From: Brassica napus
Taxonomy: Eukaryota; Streptophyta; Magnoliopsida; Brassicales; Brassicaceae
Direction: 5' to 3'
Assembly: GCF_020379485.1 (NCBI RefSeq)
Contig: NC_063438.1
Span: 124,001-188,000 of the forward strand
DNA: 64,000 nt
The notes below the pieces were generated by a model that was not told the origin of the DNA, did not search any database, and was given only the letters and a program-made list of their open reading frames with translations. Positions 40,401 through 53,099 of this stretch are shown piece by piece. A program made the position numbers and the translations under genes. How positions within the stretch are numbered: the stretch's first letter is position 1; every line of letters starts with the position of its first letter.

Positions 40401-43400
40401 AATATTTCTCAAAATCTGTGGGCTAACCCCTACGATAATATTGAATTTTCGGTAAATGCTCTATATACTGAAGCCTATGATCTTTAGTGTTGTTTTAAAA
40501 TTTCTAAATGCATTCTATATTTGTGCTAATGTATACTAAACTCTCTTTCATGGTACATTGGCATCGTTTTAATTTTTTGTCAATTAATTTACTAAAATTT
40601 CATAACAGTCCCTAAATTGGTGGACTAACCACTATAAAATCGTTATTTGCTAGAGAAACGGAGACAACAAAAGTTCCAAACCTCTTTGAACTTCATCATA
40701 TGTTGGTCAAGGATGCAACTATGCATTAACACAGTATTTTCAAATTTTTGAATTTTTCTCAAAATCTGTGGGCTAACCCCTACGGAAATATTGAATTTTC
40801 GGTAAATGCTCTATATACTGAAGCCTATGATCTTAAGTGTTGTTTTAAAATTTCTAAATGCATTCTATATTTTATTAATGTATATTAAACTCTCTTTCAT
40901 GGTACATTGGTATCGTTTTAATTTTTTGTCAATTAATTTACTAAAATTTCATAACATTCCCTAAATTGGTGGACTAACCACTATAAAATCGTTATTTGCT
41001 AGAGAAACGGAGACAACAAAAGTTCCAAACCTCTTTGAACTTCATCATATGTTGGTCAAGGAAGCAACTATGCATTAAAACAGTATTTTTGAATTTTTGA
41101 TTTTTTCTCAAAATCTGTGGGCTAACCCTTACGAAAATATTGAATTTTCGGTAAATGCTCTATATACTGAAGCCTATGATCTTTAGTGTTGTTTTAAAAT
41201 TTCTAAAAACATTTTAAATTTGTATTAATGTATATTAAACTTTCTTTCATGGTACATGGACATCGTTTAAATTTTTTTCTCAATTAAATTACTTAAATTT
41301 CATAACAGTCCCTAAATTGGTGGACTAACCACTATAAAATCGTTATTTGCTAGAGAAACGGACACAACAAAAGTTCCAAACCTCTTTGAACTTCATCATA
41401 TGTTGGTCAAAGAAGCAACTATGCATTAAAACAGTATTTTTGAATTTTTGAATTTTTCTCAAAATCTGTGGGCTAACGAAAATATTGAATATTCGGTAAA
41501 TGTTCTATATACTGAAGCCTATGATCTTTAATGTTGTTTTAAAATTTCTAAATGCATTCTATAATTGTGCTAATGTATACTAAACCCTCTTTCATGGTAC
41601 ATTGGCATCGTTTTAATTTTTTGTCAATTAATTTACTAAAATTTCATAACAGTCCCTAAATTGGTGGACTAACCACTATAAAATCATTATTTGTTAGAGA
41701 AACGGAGACAACAAAAGTGCCAAACCTCTTTGAACTTCATCATATATTGGTCAAGGATGCAACTATGCATTAAAACAGTATTTTTGAATTTTTGAATTTT
41801 TCTCAAAATCTATGGGCTAACCCTACGAAAATATTGAATTTTCGGTAAATGCTCTATATATTGAAGCCTATGATCTTTAGTGTTGTTTTAAAATTTCTAA
41901 AAACATTATAAATTTGTATTAATGTATGTTAAACTTTCTTTCATGGTACATGGACATTTTTTAAATTTTCTGTCAATTAAATTACTAAAATTTCACAACA
42001 GTCCCTAAATTGGTGGACTAAGCACTATAAAATCGTTATTTGCTAGAGAAACGGAGACAACAAAAGTTCCAAACCTCTTTGAACTTCATCATATGTTGGT
42101 CAAGGATGCAACTATGCATTAACACAGTATTTTCAAATTTTTGAATTTTTCTCAAAATCTGTGGGCTAACCCCTACGAAAATATTGAATTTTCGGTAAAT
42201 ACTCTATATACTGAAGCCTATGATCTTAAGTGTTGTTTTAAAATTTCTAAATGCATTCTATATTTGTATTAATGTATATTAAACTCTCTTTCATGGTACA
42301 TTGGCATCGTTTTAATTTTTTGTCAATTAATTTACTAAAATTTCATAACATTCCCTAAATTGGTGGACTAACCACTATAAAATCGTTATTTGCTAGAGAA
42401 ACGGAGACAACAAAAGTTCCAAACCTCTTTGAACTTCATCATATGTTGGTCAAGGAAGCAACTATGCATTAAAACAGTATTTTTGAATTTTTGAATTTTT
42501 CTCAAAATCTGTGGGCTAACCCCTACGAAAATATTGAATTTTCGGTAAATGCTCTATATATTGAAGCCTATGATCTTTAGTGTTGTTTTAAAATTTCTAA
42601 AAACATTTTAAATTTGTATTAATGTATATTAAACTTTCTTTCATGGTACATGGACATTGTTTAAATTTTCTGTCAATTAAATTACTAAAATTTCACAACA
42701 GTCCCTAAATTGGTGGACTAACCACTATAAAATCGTTATTTGCTAGAGAAACGGAGACAACAAAAGTTCCAAACCTCTTAGAATTTCATCATATGTTGGT
42801 CAAGGATGCAACTATGCATTAACACAGTATTTTCAAATTTTTGAATATTTCTCAAAATCTGTGGGCTAACCCCTACGATAATATTGAATTTTCGGTAAAT
42901 GCTCTATATACTGAAGCCTATGATCTTTAGTGTTGTTTTAAAATTTCTAAATGCATTCTATATTTGTGCTAATGTATACTAAACTCTCTTTCATGGAACA
43001 TTGGCATCGATTTAATTTTTTGTCAATTAATTTACTAAAATTTCATAACAGTCCCTAAATTGGTGGACTAACCACTATAAAATCGTTATTTGCTAGAGAA
43101 ACGGAGACAACAAAAGTTCCAAACCTCTTTGAACTTCATCATATGTTGGTCAAGGAAGCAACTATGCATTAAAACAGTATTTTTGAATTTTTGAATTTTT
43201 CTCAAAATCTGTGGGCTAATCCCTACGAAAATATTAAATTTTCGGTAAATGCTCTATATACTTAAGCCTATGATCTTTAGTGTTGTTTTAAAATTTCTAA
43301 AAACATTTTAAATTTGTATTAATGTATATTAAACTTTCTTTCATGGCACATGGACATCATTTAATTTTTTTATCAATTAAATTACTTAAATTTCATAACA

Positions 43401-45500
43401 GTCCCTAAATTGGTGGACTAAACACTATAAAATCGTTATTTGCTAGAGAAACGGAGACAACAAAAGTTCCAAACCTCTTAGAACTTCATCATATGTTGGT
43501 CAAGGATGCAACTATGCATTAACACAGTATTTTCAAATTTTTGAATATTTCTCAAAATCTGTGGGCTAACGAAAATATTGAATTTTCGGTAAATGCTCTA
43601 TATACTGAAGCCTATGACCTTTAGTGTTGTTTTAAAATTTCTAAATGCATTCTATATTTCTGCTAATGTATACTAAACTCTTTTTCGTGGTACATTGGCA
43701 TCGTTTTAATTTTTTGTCAATTAATTTACTAAAATTTCATAACAGTCCCTAAATTGGTGGACTAACCACTATAAAATCATTATTTGTTAGAGAAACGGAG
43801 ACAACAAAAGTGCCAAACCTCTTTGAACTTCATCATATATTGGTCAAGGATGCAACTATGCATTAAAACAGTATTTTTGAATTTTTGAATTTTTCTCAAA
43901 ATCTGTGGGCTAACCCCTACGAAAATATTGAATTTTCGGTAAATGCTCTATATATTGAAGCCTATGATCTTTAGTGTTGTTTTAAAATTTCTAAAAACAT
44001 TTTAAATTTGTATTAATGTATATTAAACTTTCTTTCATGGTACATGGACATTGTTTAAATTTTCTGTCAATTAAATTACTAAAATTTCACAACAGTCCCT
44101 AAATTGGTGGACTAAGCACTATAAAATCGTTATTTGCTAGAGAAACGGAGACAACAAAAATTCCAAACCTCTTTGAACTTCATCATATGTTGGTCAAGGA
44201 TGCAACTATGCATTAACACAGTATTTTCAAATTTTTGAATTTTTCTCAAAATCTGTGGGCTAACCCCTACGGAAATATTGAATTTTCGGTAAATGCTCTA
44301 TATACTGAAGCCTATGATCTTAAGTGTTGTTTTAAAATTTCTAAATGCATTCTATATTTTTATTAATGTATATTAAACTCTCTTTCATGGTACATTGGTA
44401 TCGTTTTAATTTTTTGTCAATTAATTTACTAAAATTTCATAACATTCCCTAAATTGGTGGACTCACCACTATAAAATCGTTATTGGCTAGAGAAACGGAG
44501 ACAACAAAAGTTCCAAACCTCTTTGAACTTCATCATATGTTGGTCAAGGAAGCAACTATGCATTAAAACAGTATTTTTGAATTTTTGAATTTTTCTCAAA
44601 ATCTGTGGGCTAACCCTTACGAAAATATTGAATTTTCGGTAAATGCTCTATATACTGAAGCCTATGATCTTTAGTGTTGTTTTAAAATTTCTAAAAACAT
44701 TTTAAATTTGTATTAATGTATATTAAACTTTCTTTCATGGTACATGGACATCGTTTAAATTTGTTTATCAATTAAATTACTTAAATTTCATAACAGTCCC
44801 TAAATTGGTGGACTAACCACTATAAAATCGTTATTTGCTAGAGAAACGGACACAACAAAAGTTCCAAACCTCTTTGAACTTCATCATATGTTGGTCAAAG
44901 AAGCAACTATGCATTAAAACAGTATTTTTGAATTTTTGAATTTTTCTCAAAATCTGTGGGCTAACCCCTACGAAAATATTGAATTTTCGGTAAATGCTCT
45001 ATATACTGAAGCCTATGATCTTTAATGTTGTTTTAAAATTTCTAAATGCATTCTATAATTGTGCTAATGTATACTAAACCCTCTTTCATGGTACATTGGC
45101 ATCGTTTTAATTTTTTGTCAATTAATTTACTAAAATTTCATAACAGTCCCTAAATTGGTAGACTAACCACTATAAAATCATTATTTGTTAGAGAAACGGA
45201 GACTACAAAAGTGCCAAACCTCTTTGAACTTCATCATATATTGGTCAAGGATGCAACTATGCATTAAAACAGTATTTTTGAATTTTTGAATTTTTCTCAA
45301 AATCTGTGGGCTAACCCTACGAAAATATTGAATTTTCGGTAAATGCTCTATATATTGAAGCCTATGATCTTTAGTGTTGTTTTAAAATTTCTAAAAACAT
45401 TTTAAATTTGTATTAATGTATATTAAACTTTCTTTCATGGTACATGGACATTGTTTAAATTTTCTGTCAATTAAATTACTAAAATTTCACAACAGTCCCT
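34500..45500 (+). repeat. ~3.48-kb (ten-monomer) block periodicity inside the satellite
   Basis: Rare diagnostic variants recur at a fixed long interval. A 6-bp deletion giving GGGCTAACGAAAATATTG lies at about 34503, 37985 and 41472. TACGGAAATA is at 40781 and 44268, TTGGTATCG at 40911 and 44399, GCTAACCCTT at 41121 and 44609, and CGGACACAAC at about 41361 and 44849. All these spacings are 3482-3488 bp. This shows recent duplication of a block of ten monomers, one order above the dimer. Confidence 0.8.
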
Positions 45501-45585
45501 AAATTGGTGGACTAACCACTATAAAATCGTTATTTGCTAGAGAAACGGAGACAAAAAAAGTTCCAAACCTCTTTGAACTTCATCA

Positions 45586-45940
45586 TATTTTCGGTAAATG
45601 CTCTATATATTGAAGCCTATGATCTTTAGTGTTGTTTTAAAATTTCTAAATACATTCTACATTTGTATTAATGTATATTAAACTCTTTTTCATGGTACAT
45701 GGACAACGTTTTAATTTTTTATCAATTAATTTTTTTAAACTTCATAAAACTCCCTAAATTGGTGGATTAACCAGTATAAAATCGTTGTTTTCTAGATAAA
45801 GGAGGATAACAAAAGTTCCAAACCTCTTTGAAATTCATTATATGTTGGTGAAGGATGCAACTATGCATTAAAACAGTATTTTCATATTTTTGAATTTTTT
45901 TTTCAAGATCTATGTGTTAACCTATGCGAAAATATTGAAC
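45586..45940 (+). repeat. Right-edge truncated and diverged direct satellite units
   Basis: At 45586 a monomer jumps from CTTCATCATAT straight to TTTCGGTAAATGCTC, losing about 120 bp of the unit. The next unit (about 45690-45940) carries many substitutions, and then the direct orientation ends at GAAAATATTGAA near 45940. Confidence 0.8.
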
Positions 45941-46390
45941 AACACTAAAAAGTGTAAATTTCTCTATATAGAGTATTTACCGAAAACTCAATGTTGTAGG
46001 AGTTAACCTACAGATCTGAGAAATTTTTTAAAAAATATGACAATCCTTTTTTAATGCATAAGTGCATCATGAACTCACATAGGAGATGGTCAAAGAGGTT
46101 TTAAATATTTATTTTGTCAATTTCTCTAGGAATACATATTTTATAGTGGTTAGTCCACTGATTTAAGCAGTATTTAAAATTTTATTAAGTTAATTATTAA
46201 AAAAATTAGAGCGATGTCTATATACTATGAAAATGAGTTTATCATACATTAATAAAAATTTAGAATGTGGTTAGAAAATTTTAAAAAACACTAAAGAGTG
46301 TACACTTGAATATATAGAGAACTTACTGAAAACTCAATTTCGTAGAGGTTAACCTAATAACCTTCATATTTTGAGAAAAAATCAAAATTT
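45941..46390 (-). repeat. Inverted satellite units at the right edge of the array
   Basis: From 45941 the sequence is the reverse complement of the monomer: AACACTAAAAAGTGTAAATT, then GTATTTACCGAAAACTCAAT, AGGAGTTAACCTAC and GTGGTTAGTCCAC at about 46148, which mirrors GTGGACTAACCAC. A second inverted start, AACACTAAAGAGTGTACACT, follows near 46288. About 1.3 strongly diverged monomers are present, forming a head-to-head junction with the array. Confidence 0.8.
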
Positions 46391-47082
46391 AAATAAATTT
46401 CTGCTACTTATTTCTCAAAGAAAATCGTTTTTTTTTCTTTGATTTAATCAAAAATAGAAAACAAATAAATTTAAAGTTCAAATTTCTATTAGTCTTCAAC
46501 ATATTAATTGTATAGACCTTTCACTAAATACAAAATTTTAGTCTTGTTAATGTATTATTCTTCTATCTTTCATAACTAAATGTGAATAATTGATTTATAA
46601 TTTGGCTCTCTTTTTCAGAATGCAACTTTATATATGTTATTAAATTAAAGATTACGTTTATTTTTTTGTTAAAGATATGTGTATATATATGTATAAATTT
46701 GTAAGACATCACGCAGGATTTTGTTAAAGAAAATTGTTACTCCCTCACATGGGCACATTTATACGAAACCGAAGATGAAAATTGCTGAGAGAGATGATGA
46801 ATCAATCAACCGATCAATGCAAATTATGTTTGCTTCTTTTACTTTTCTTGATTTTATGCTTTTCAGTTTTTCCTTGTTATAGATTTTACATTTTCATGGT
46901 ATTGTCTGGATCGATCTACCAATAAACCTTTAAAACAAACACTTAGATTACCATTCATAAAACACAGAGCAAGGTTTTGTTTCGTTTCTCCTACATTGTA
47001 TCAAACAGAATACTAGAAACACTTTAATCTGTCCAAAAGCACATACAAATAAACCGATAGCCGTACACTCTCGAGTCAATTG
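46391..47082. other. AT-rich spacer between satellite and SCC3
   Basis: Contains the presumed SCC3 3' UTR toward its right end. No gene, RNA or transposon recognised. Arabidopsis genes that lie between SCC3 and the DNase I-like gene are absent from here and from the left flank of the array. Confidence 0.5.
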
Positions 47083-50000
47083 TCACTTGGACCGTTCGCC
47101 TCTTAGTGCCCTCCGTCTTGCAGCCGACCTGATTGTCTCAATAAGAGGAGCGTCCTCGTCTACAAAATCTCCCTTGTCTTCTTTGTCCGAGCCACCACTG
47201 ATGGATTCATCCTCATCGCTTCCACTTTCCTCATCAAACAGTCTCTTTCGCTCTGTTTCAGCACGTTTTTTGGGACGTCCCTTTCGTTTTACAGCTACTC
47301 CTTCCTTGTCGTCTGTGAAAGAAAATCCCAAACGTCACAAACAATCCATTCAGACATTTTTTTTTCTAATTCAAGTTATGTAGGACTACACTCATTGGCC
47401 GGATTTTGATTAAACAATCAGACGATGTCCAAGTGCACATATAACATACCTTGTACATCCTCGGTTTTTAAGCATTTCTCCTCCAATGTTTCTAAGAAGG
47501 TAAAGCAAGGACGCCATCCGCTGGGGTCTTCATCTGTATTAACATGCACTATACGCCCCTGAACCTCCCTCTTACTGCTCAGCAACCAAACAAGAACACA
47601 CAATTCAGGTTATTTTGTTAATCTACTAGCTTCCTACTTACTAGCTCAAAGAATTTGCCAGTCTTACATGTCAATGATGTCCGGCACTGAGAGTCTCGTT
47701 GCAAATGGAAGGATAGCAACTTCCAGAAACAACATTTGTTTCGGTGCGTCCCTAAATGCAAACTCAACACCTTCCTTGACCACGCTCAAAATCTCCAGTC
47801 TGTGTTTGTTGCGAGCAGCACCAACATACATTCCTGATAGCCGACCAGCAAGCTCCCGGCACACTTGAAGACATTTTTCCACTCTTGATTCTCCACCGTC
47901 ACAAGAAAGTTCGCTTTCATACCGTTGATATCCCTGCCCAATTATTTAGTGTCAGCAATTTTTCTTCGAATACTAAACTTTGTGTCTTCCTAAAATAATC
48001 ATCAACGTTCCATATTCTCTGCAAAAAGCTTTACCCTTTTCAAGGATTCCATATAGATACTGGAGATGTCATCTTCTGTTTTCCTTAAGCATGTTATAAG
48101 ATTCTTTATGACTTCTGTAACACTAGGTCCATGCATAACAAGATGAGATATTATCTCTGGTCCTAGATAGTCCTGCGACAGACAAAAAGAAAAATTACAT
48201 AGCTTTTGTTTAGAAGACACATCAATCACTACATGGCTAATGACTGATAACTATAATATTTACAGCAGCATGGTCAATGCACTTGGTGATTACCTTCGGC
48301 ACCACACCACAATTAACCAACTTGCAGGCAGCAATGGCTGCAACATCTCTGTTCGTCTCAGCAACATACTCCTTATTTTCATCCTCCTCATCCGTCTCAT
48401 CTGTTTCAAAGTCCAGCAAACGTAAGTACGTCACTTGAAAAATCAAGAAATGATCAAAGCAAATCATACTCACCTGATGTGTTAAAAATTTCTTCACAGA
48501 GTTTCCAAAATTTCTTGAGAATAACACTCTCTGGACAATATCCTAACATTTCAAGTTTACTAGACTCAAAAGTTGACTTTCTAAAAAGACACCACTCTTC
48601 CGCAAGTAAAGCACAAATCTGCAGCATTGAAGTTTTCATTGGTTAGGCGAAAATGACTCATTGCTAGATGACACAAACACATACACTAAAGGACATGTGT
48701 CTATTAGATCGGAACGTCAAATCATCTTACCCTGAGAGCTAGCTGATTACCATATTTTCTCGATTCCTCAACTCCATTTAGGAAGTAAGTAAGCTCCGCA
48801 AACAGGATATCGCGTTTTGATATAAGGGAAGATAAGGAAGCTTCGGAGACAGTTTCACAATTTACGACGGAGTGCAGAGACCACACCACGTACATATGCA
48901 TGTTCAGGAGGAGAAAACAGATAACCTAGGCAACCAGCAATCGTTTCATTAGAGATGTGAGGGACAAACAATAAGATATAGTAATAGCTCTAAACGAATT
49001 TCCTTGCCCACCTCTTCGTCCAAATTTCTGAAATCATGGAGTGTCATAGCAAGCTCATCGTACATGCTCTCACCAAGAACAGGCTTTAACAACTGAAGCT
49101 CATACAACCTTTTCAGATTTACAAGGAGGGAGTATTCATCATTTCCATCCTGCACAGAAAACGGATGTCAGATAGCATCCGTAAAACAGAGTACAAATAT
49201 AATCGGCAAAGGAAGTAAAACATACCTTGACTTCTTTAATTGCAGAAGTGAGTTTATCGAAAAGCGTATCTTCAAGATCTTTAAGCTTCCCACGGGAAAA
49301 ATCTTGAAGTTCCCCTTTACTTTCCGACGCACAAAATGTTATAGCCTTAACGCAAGATCTTAGTGCTTCCTTCTCCCCGTTCATGAAAAACGCATCCTTA
49401 ATTAATCGGACGGCGGCCTTAAAACTCTGAAACAGGGGACAAAATGTAAATTTCACTAAGAGAGGTCGATAACAGGGAAAAGAGCATCCTATATGAAACA
49501 AAATGCTTTTAGCCACCTGCTCCTGTCGTTTAAGAGAATAGAGCTCGAGTTTCATAAACATAACAATCTCCACCAGAGATGACACTTTCGCTTTGTCAGC
49601 CATGAATTTACGTAGAAGTTGTGGATAGTTCTTCATCATTGCAACCGTTATATCTTTCCTGTTGTTTTCAAACATTTCCTGTTATTCACAGCAATGAAAC
49701 ATCAATGTCACTATTTTCATAATCAAGAACGAAACGGGAGTAACAAAGACTAAAAATGGAACACAGTAGTCCATTTTAGTGCAGTTGTCCCTCATGGTAT
49801 AGTTCAAGAAAATAATTTTTTTTAAAAAAAAAAAGAGAAATTGGTATATGGACTACTGCTTTTGCGACGTCATATCATCGGCACAATAAGAAAATTTCTC
49901 AGAAAGAGCAGAGACAGAATCTTACTCGCTGAGCTTTACTGTGATACTGCTTTCGATTATCCGTTGAAGGGATTATCTTCTCTCCGACAGCCTTTCTGAT

Positions 50001-52413
50001 TGACGCAAACAGAAGTCTGACCAAGTTTGTTGAGTCTTCGTCAGTAGTAGACCCAGTCCGAGGATTCTGATCCAAAAGCATAGAGATGATACACTTCCAG
50101 TCCTGCAAGAAAAGCAGCATCGCGAAGATGATACAATAAATGTGCAACAGTGACATAGTAGGTACACAACTGCATAATGAATGTGTAACAGTGTAGGAAT
50201 TTCTCTTAGACCTACCTTCATGGCCTTCATGTACTCCCAAACATCATCAATTACATAAACGCTTAAGATTGGATCTGTGGAAAACTCCCGTAATATTTGT
50301 AACATTCTGAAGATATGGATCTCAGAGGAAGAATCATCATGACCTGAAAATAGGATGTGATAGCTGTGAACCAAGTTGTCACTGAAAAAAAAAATCATAG
50401 TGCTCAGAATTTGGCTGATATAAAGGGAAAACCTGTAAGACCGGATGGAGAACTGTTGAACTTTTGTGCGATCAAGTGGTCATACACTAACTCTCCAATG
50501 GCACGTCTAATTTCCTGGGGTTGATCAATAAGTAAATCGTACAAAGGGCCAAGGTCGTCATCAGGAATCAGCTGGTGTCTGTAGGACAACAAAAGATCTA
50601 CATTTAATGCAGGGCATTCCAACATATATATATATATGGTGAAAGGAAAATTATATCGAGGGTAATACCTTAGCAACTGCTTTACAAGCCCTATAGCACA
50701 GACAGCTGCAGACAAATCAACATCATCAGCCATCTCGATCATTCGATTGGAAAATCTCTCAGTGAATAGACCAAGAGTGGGGACGTTTTCATCCATCTCA
50801 TAAAGTTTTCGCAATGCGAGGAGAGAAGCTTTCCTCACTCCGGCAGCCTCCGATAATTGAATACAGAGAGAAGATCAGTGACACAATAACGAATATACAT
50901 ATAATAAATAATCTTGAAGAGAGAAGAAAGGAGCTTACTTTGTCATTAAGCGTCCATCCAAGATACTTTAAGTAGAGATCTTGTAAGAAAAGAGAAGGAT
51001 AAGAAGAGATCCAAATGCCCAGAGACTGAATGCAAGACATCCTAATATCGGGGTCAACATCTCGATATCGGTGTACAAACAACCTAGAAGAAAAGATGTA
51101 ATAATGAATTTGGTCAGCAAGGATTACATGTTCGTGAGGGTAAAATGGAAATGGAATCTTCTTACCCAGTGAAAATTTTGCGCATCATGTCCTCCAAAGT
51201 AGTAATGTGTTGGTGAGAAAGAGACAACCTTTTGTTGAGGGAGTGAAGAAGAGGGCCGTCAGGTCTTTTCTTGGTTTCAGCATTCAATTGCCTTTGGGTG
51301 GTTTCACGGTGGGAACCGAGAGTGTTGGCAACAGAAATAAAGGAAGTGACAAGTTGGAGACCCATAAGCGTGGCAGTATGGCGGTAAACTCGAGGTGGAG
51401 TACTGCAATACAAGTAGAAAAACAGGATGAATATATAAAAAAAGTGGGAGTGGGAGTGGGAGGGATAAGGTAGTAAAGAATGAAGAGAAACCATGAGAGT
51501 GCGATAATGAAGTCCATGCACTTGTCAAACAAGAGTTTATCAAACAAGGGTCCATTCTGGGAGTCGGTAATTAAGCAATTCCAGAAAGAAACAAGATTTT
51601 CTTTGAAGTTCTTGTGTTCCTTCTTTCTAGAAGTATGATAATCTTCAATTTCCCCCTAGAGGCACAATCAAAAGGAGAGAATAATAATAAGGAAAGTTTG
51701 TCAATAAAGGAGAAAAGGGGAAAAAGGGAGAGATGATAGTACGGATCTAGCAAGATTAACAAGGGCAACGACAACATCATCGACGTCAGTCTCATCAAGC
51801 AGGTCTTCCTTGATGGAGTATTTAGCACCGCAAGCCTAACAAAAAAAAAGGAAGGGATGAGAGAAATGAAGAGGGAGGAAGGGGAAGAGTGAAGGAAAGC
51901 ACCTGAAAGAGCATGGACAAGAGTTCAGAGGTAGCAAGGTTAGGAGAGTTTTCATATCTTTCAACCCAGATCTTGACGGCTTTAGGAATAAGATCCACCT
52001 TCCCTTTCACAACCTCTGTTCAAAACAAATGAGGAGCAGAGATTGATTACTCAAAATGAAAAGGAGGATCTATCTAGCCGAAACGAAGTGAATCTGAGCT
52101 AATAGATAAATGAGCCCCAGAGATCTCCTCCTACCTATGAGATTCTGATGGGAAGGAAGGGTGCGACTGCGCTTGGACTGAGGACGGGTTTCCTGGAAAT
52201 CGTCATCATCGAGCTCAGGGCTCTTCTGGTCTTGGCTGGTGCTCCGCTCCTGTTTCTGATTCTGATTCTCTCCGCCGCCGCTGTTGTCGTCATCCTGATC
52301 CTGATCTCTTGTCCTTTTCTACGCAAAAGCAGCGGAGGATTCAATTGGAAACGAAGCATAATAGTAATTAGCTAAAGAGAAAGGGAAGGGGGGAGACTCA
52401 CAGCGCCTTCCAT
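47083..52413 (-). CDS. SCC3: Cohesin subunit SCC3 (STAG/SA family)
   Basis: Twenty-one exons join in frame to 1094 residues, against about 1098 for Arabidopsis SCC3. Exons, in transcript order: 52413-52402, 52318-52135, 52015-51903, 51835-51743, 51655-51492, 51402-51166, 51083-50939, 50847-50669, 50578-50433, 50343-50216, 50102-49926, 49678-49517, 49426-49226, 49149-49012, 48925-48731, 48618-48474, 48400-48294, 48172-48035, 47933-47668, 47574-47450, 47312-47083. SCC3 binds the kleisin of the cohesin ring and supports sister-chromatid cohesion in mitosis and meiosis. A charged N-terminal tail (1-65) leads to the STAG region (about 105-267), then the stromalin conservative domain with [20 protein letters not shown] (from about 272), helical repeats, and a mixed acidic/basic C-terminal tail. 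The first coding exon is only 12 nt; its ATG is the one that splices in frame to the conserved protein. No break seen. Confidence 0.97.
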
Positions 52414-53099
52414 GGTTCCGGACCCAAATTGTTTCTACCTTAGTTAGGGTTTGCTAACGCGACTGGAATTGGTAAAGTCCTCCTCTCCCTCCCTCCCGCC
52501 AATGCCAACAAAATATCCCCTCTCAATTTCTTTTATTTTATTTTATTTTCCCTTTTCAGCTGAGTGTTGGTAACTCTTTTTCCCAATTATGGTGCAACTG
52601 TTTCTCACTAGTGAATAATATTAGCGACATTTTGCATTTTCACTAGATCAAATATGCTATCACTATTTACTTCGAATGCTGATAAGTGATAACAGTAACA
52701 AACAGGTTTTACATTTTTCTTACATTTTCGATTTTAAAGCAAAATTTTGTATCTTTGCTTTAGTTGAATAGAAACATTGGGATTAACATTTTAAAGCCAA
52801 AGCTAAATCGAAACCACCAACGTTGTAGTTCTATGTCTGCCAAAGAAAAAACCAATACATCTTTTTTCATGTCTATAGCTTGATTAACAAATTACAAACA
52901 ACAATCAACTTTAAAAAAAAAAAGCAAATAATCCAACAAGATACAATATGTTAGTAGCCCTTTACTTCTTTCTTCTGCATCTAAAAAGCGCATAACCAAA
53001 CCAAATTTATTTAAAACTAATCAACAAAAAAACTCGAACGACACACATGTGTTTGCAATCACAAGACCTTTGAAGTAATAACAATCCCTCGGAAGATTA
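52414..53099. other. Spacer between SCC3 and TRAPPC13-like gene
   Basis: Holds the SCC3 promoter/5' UTR (C/T- and GGGTTTGCTAACG-rich near 52440) and the 3' UTR of the TRAPPC13-like gene; both are on the minus strand. Arabidopsis has an NPL4-like gene (At2g47970) at this place; I see no trace of it here. Confidence 0.5.

Larger units (their letters stand above)
5060..45940 (+). repeat. Giant tandem satellite array, ~348-bp monomer, about 115 copies
   Basis: The landmark TTTGCTAGAGAAACGGAGAC recurs at near-constant spacing: AGAAACGGAG begins at 6341, 6690, 7040, 7378, 7728, 8078 and 8430, i.e. 338-352 bp apart, and the spacing persists to 45541. Dividing the span by the mean gives about 115 units, with one gap of unknown true size. 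The monomer is AT-rich, with recurring landmarks CCCTAAATTGGTGGACTAAC, CTCAAAATCTGTGGGCTAAC and TCGGTAAATGCTC. Copies in the interior are nearly identical; those before ~7 kb and after ~45.6 kb are clearly diverged. Short open frames of 60-80 codons recur once per some units, but they only reflect a spacer variant and are not maintained across monomers, so I do not call genes. The family may correspond to the ~350-bp subtelomeric satellites reported in Brassica; I cannot confirm this without a search. Confidence 0.98.

Noticed and set aside
5060..45940. CRISPR-like or other direct-repeat array
   Set aside because: Unit is ~348 bp with no unique spacers; whole units are near identical. The genome is a plant's.
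51162..51555. Several overlapping minus- and plus-strand frames around 51.2-51.6 kb
   Set aside because: Read-through of SCC3 introns or antisense shadows; the spliced SCC3 frame explains the coding signal.
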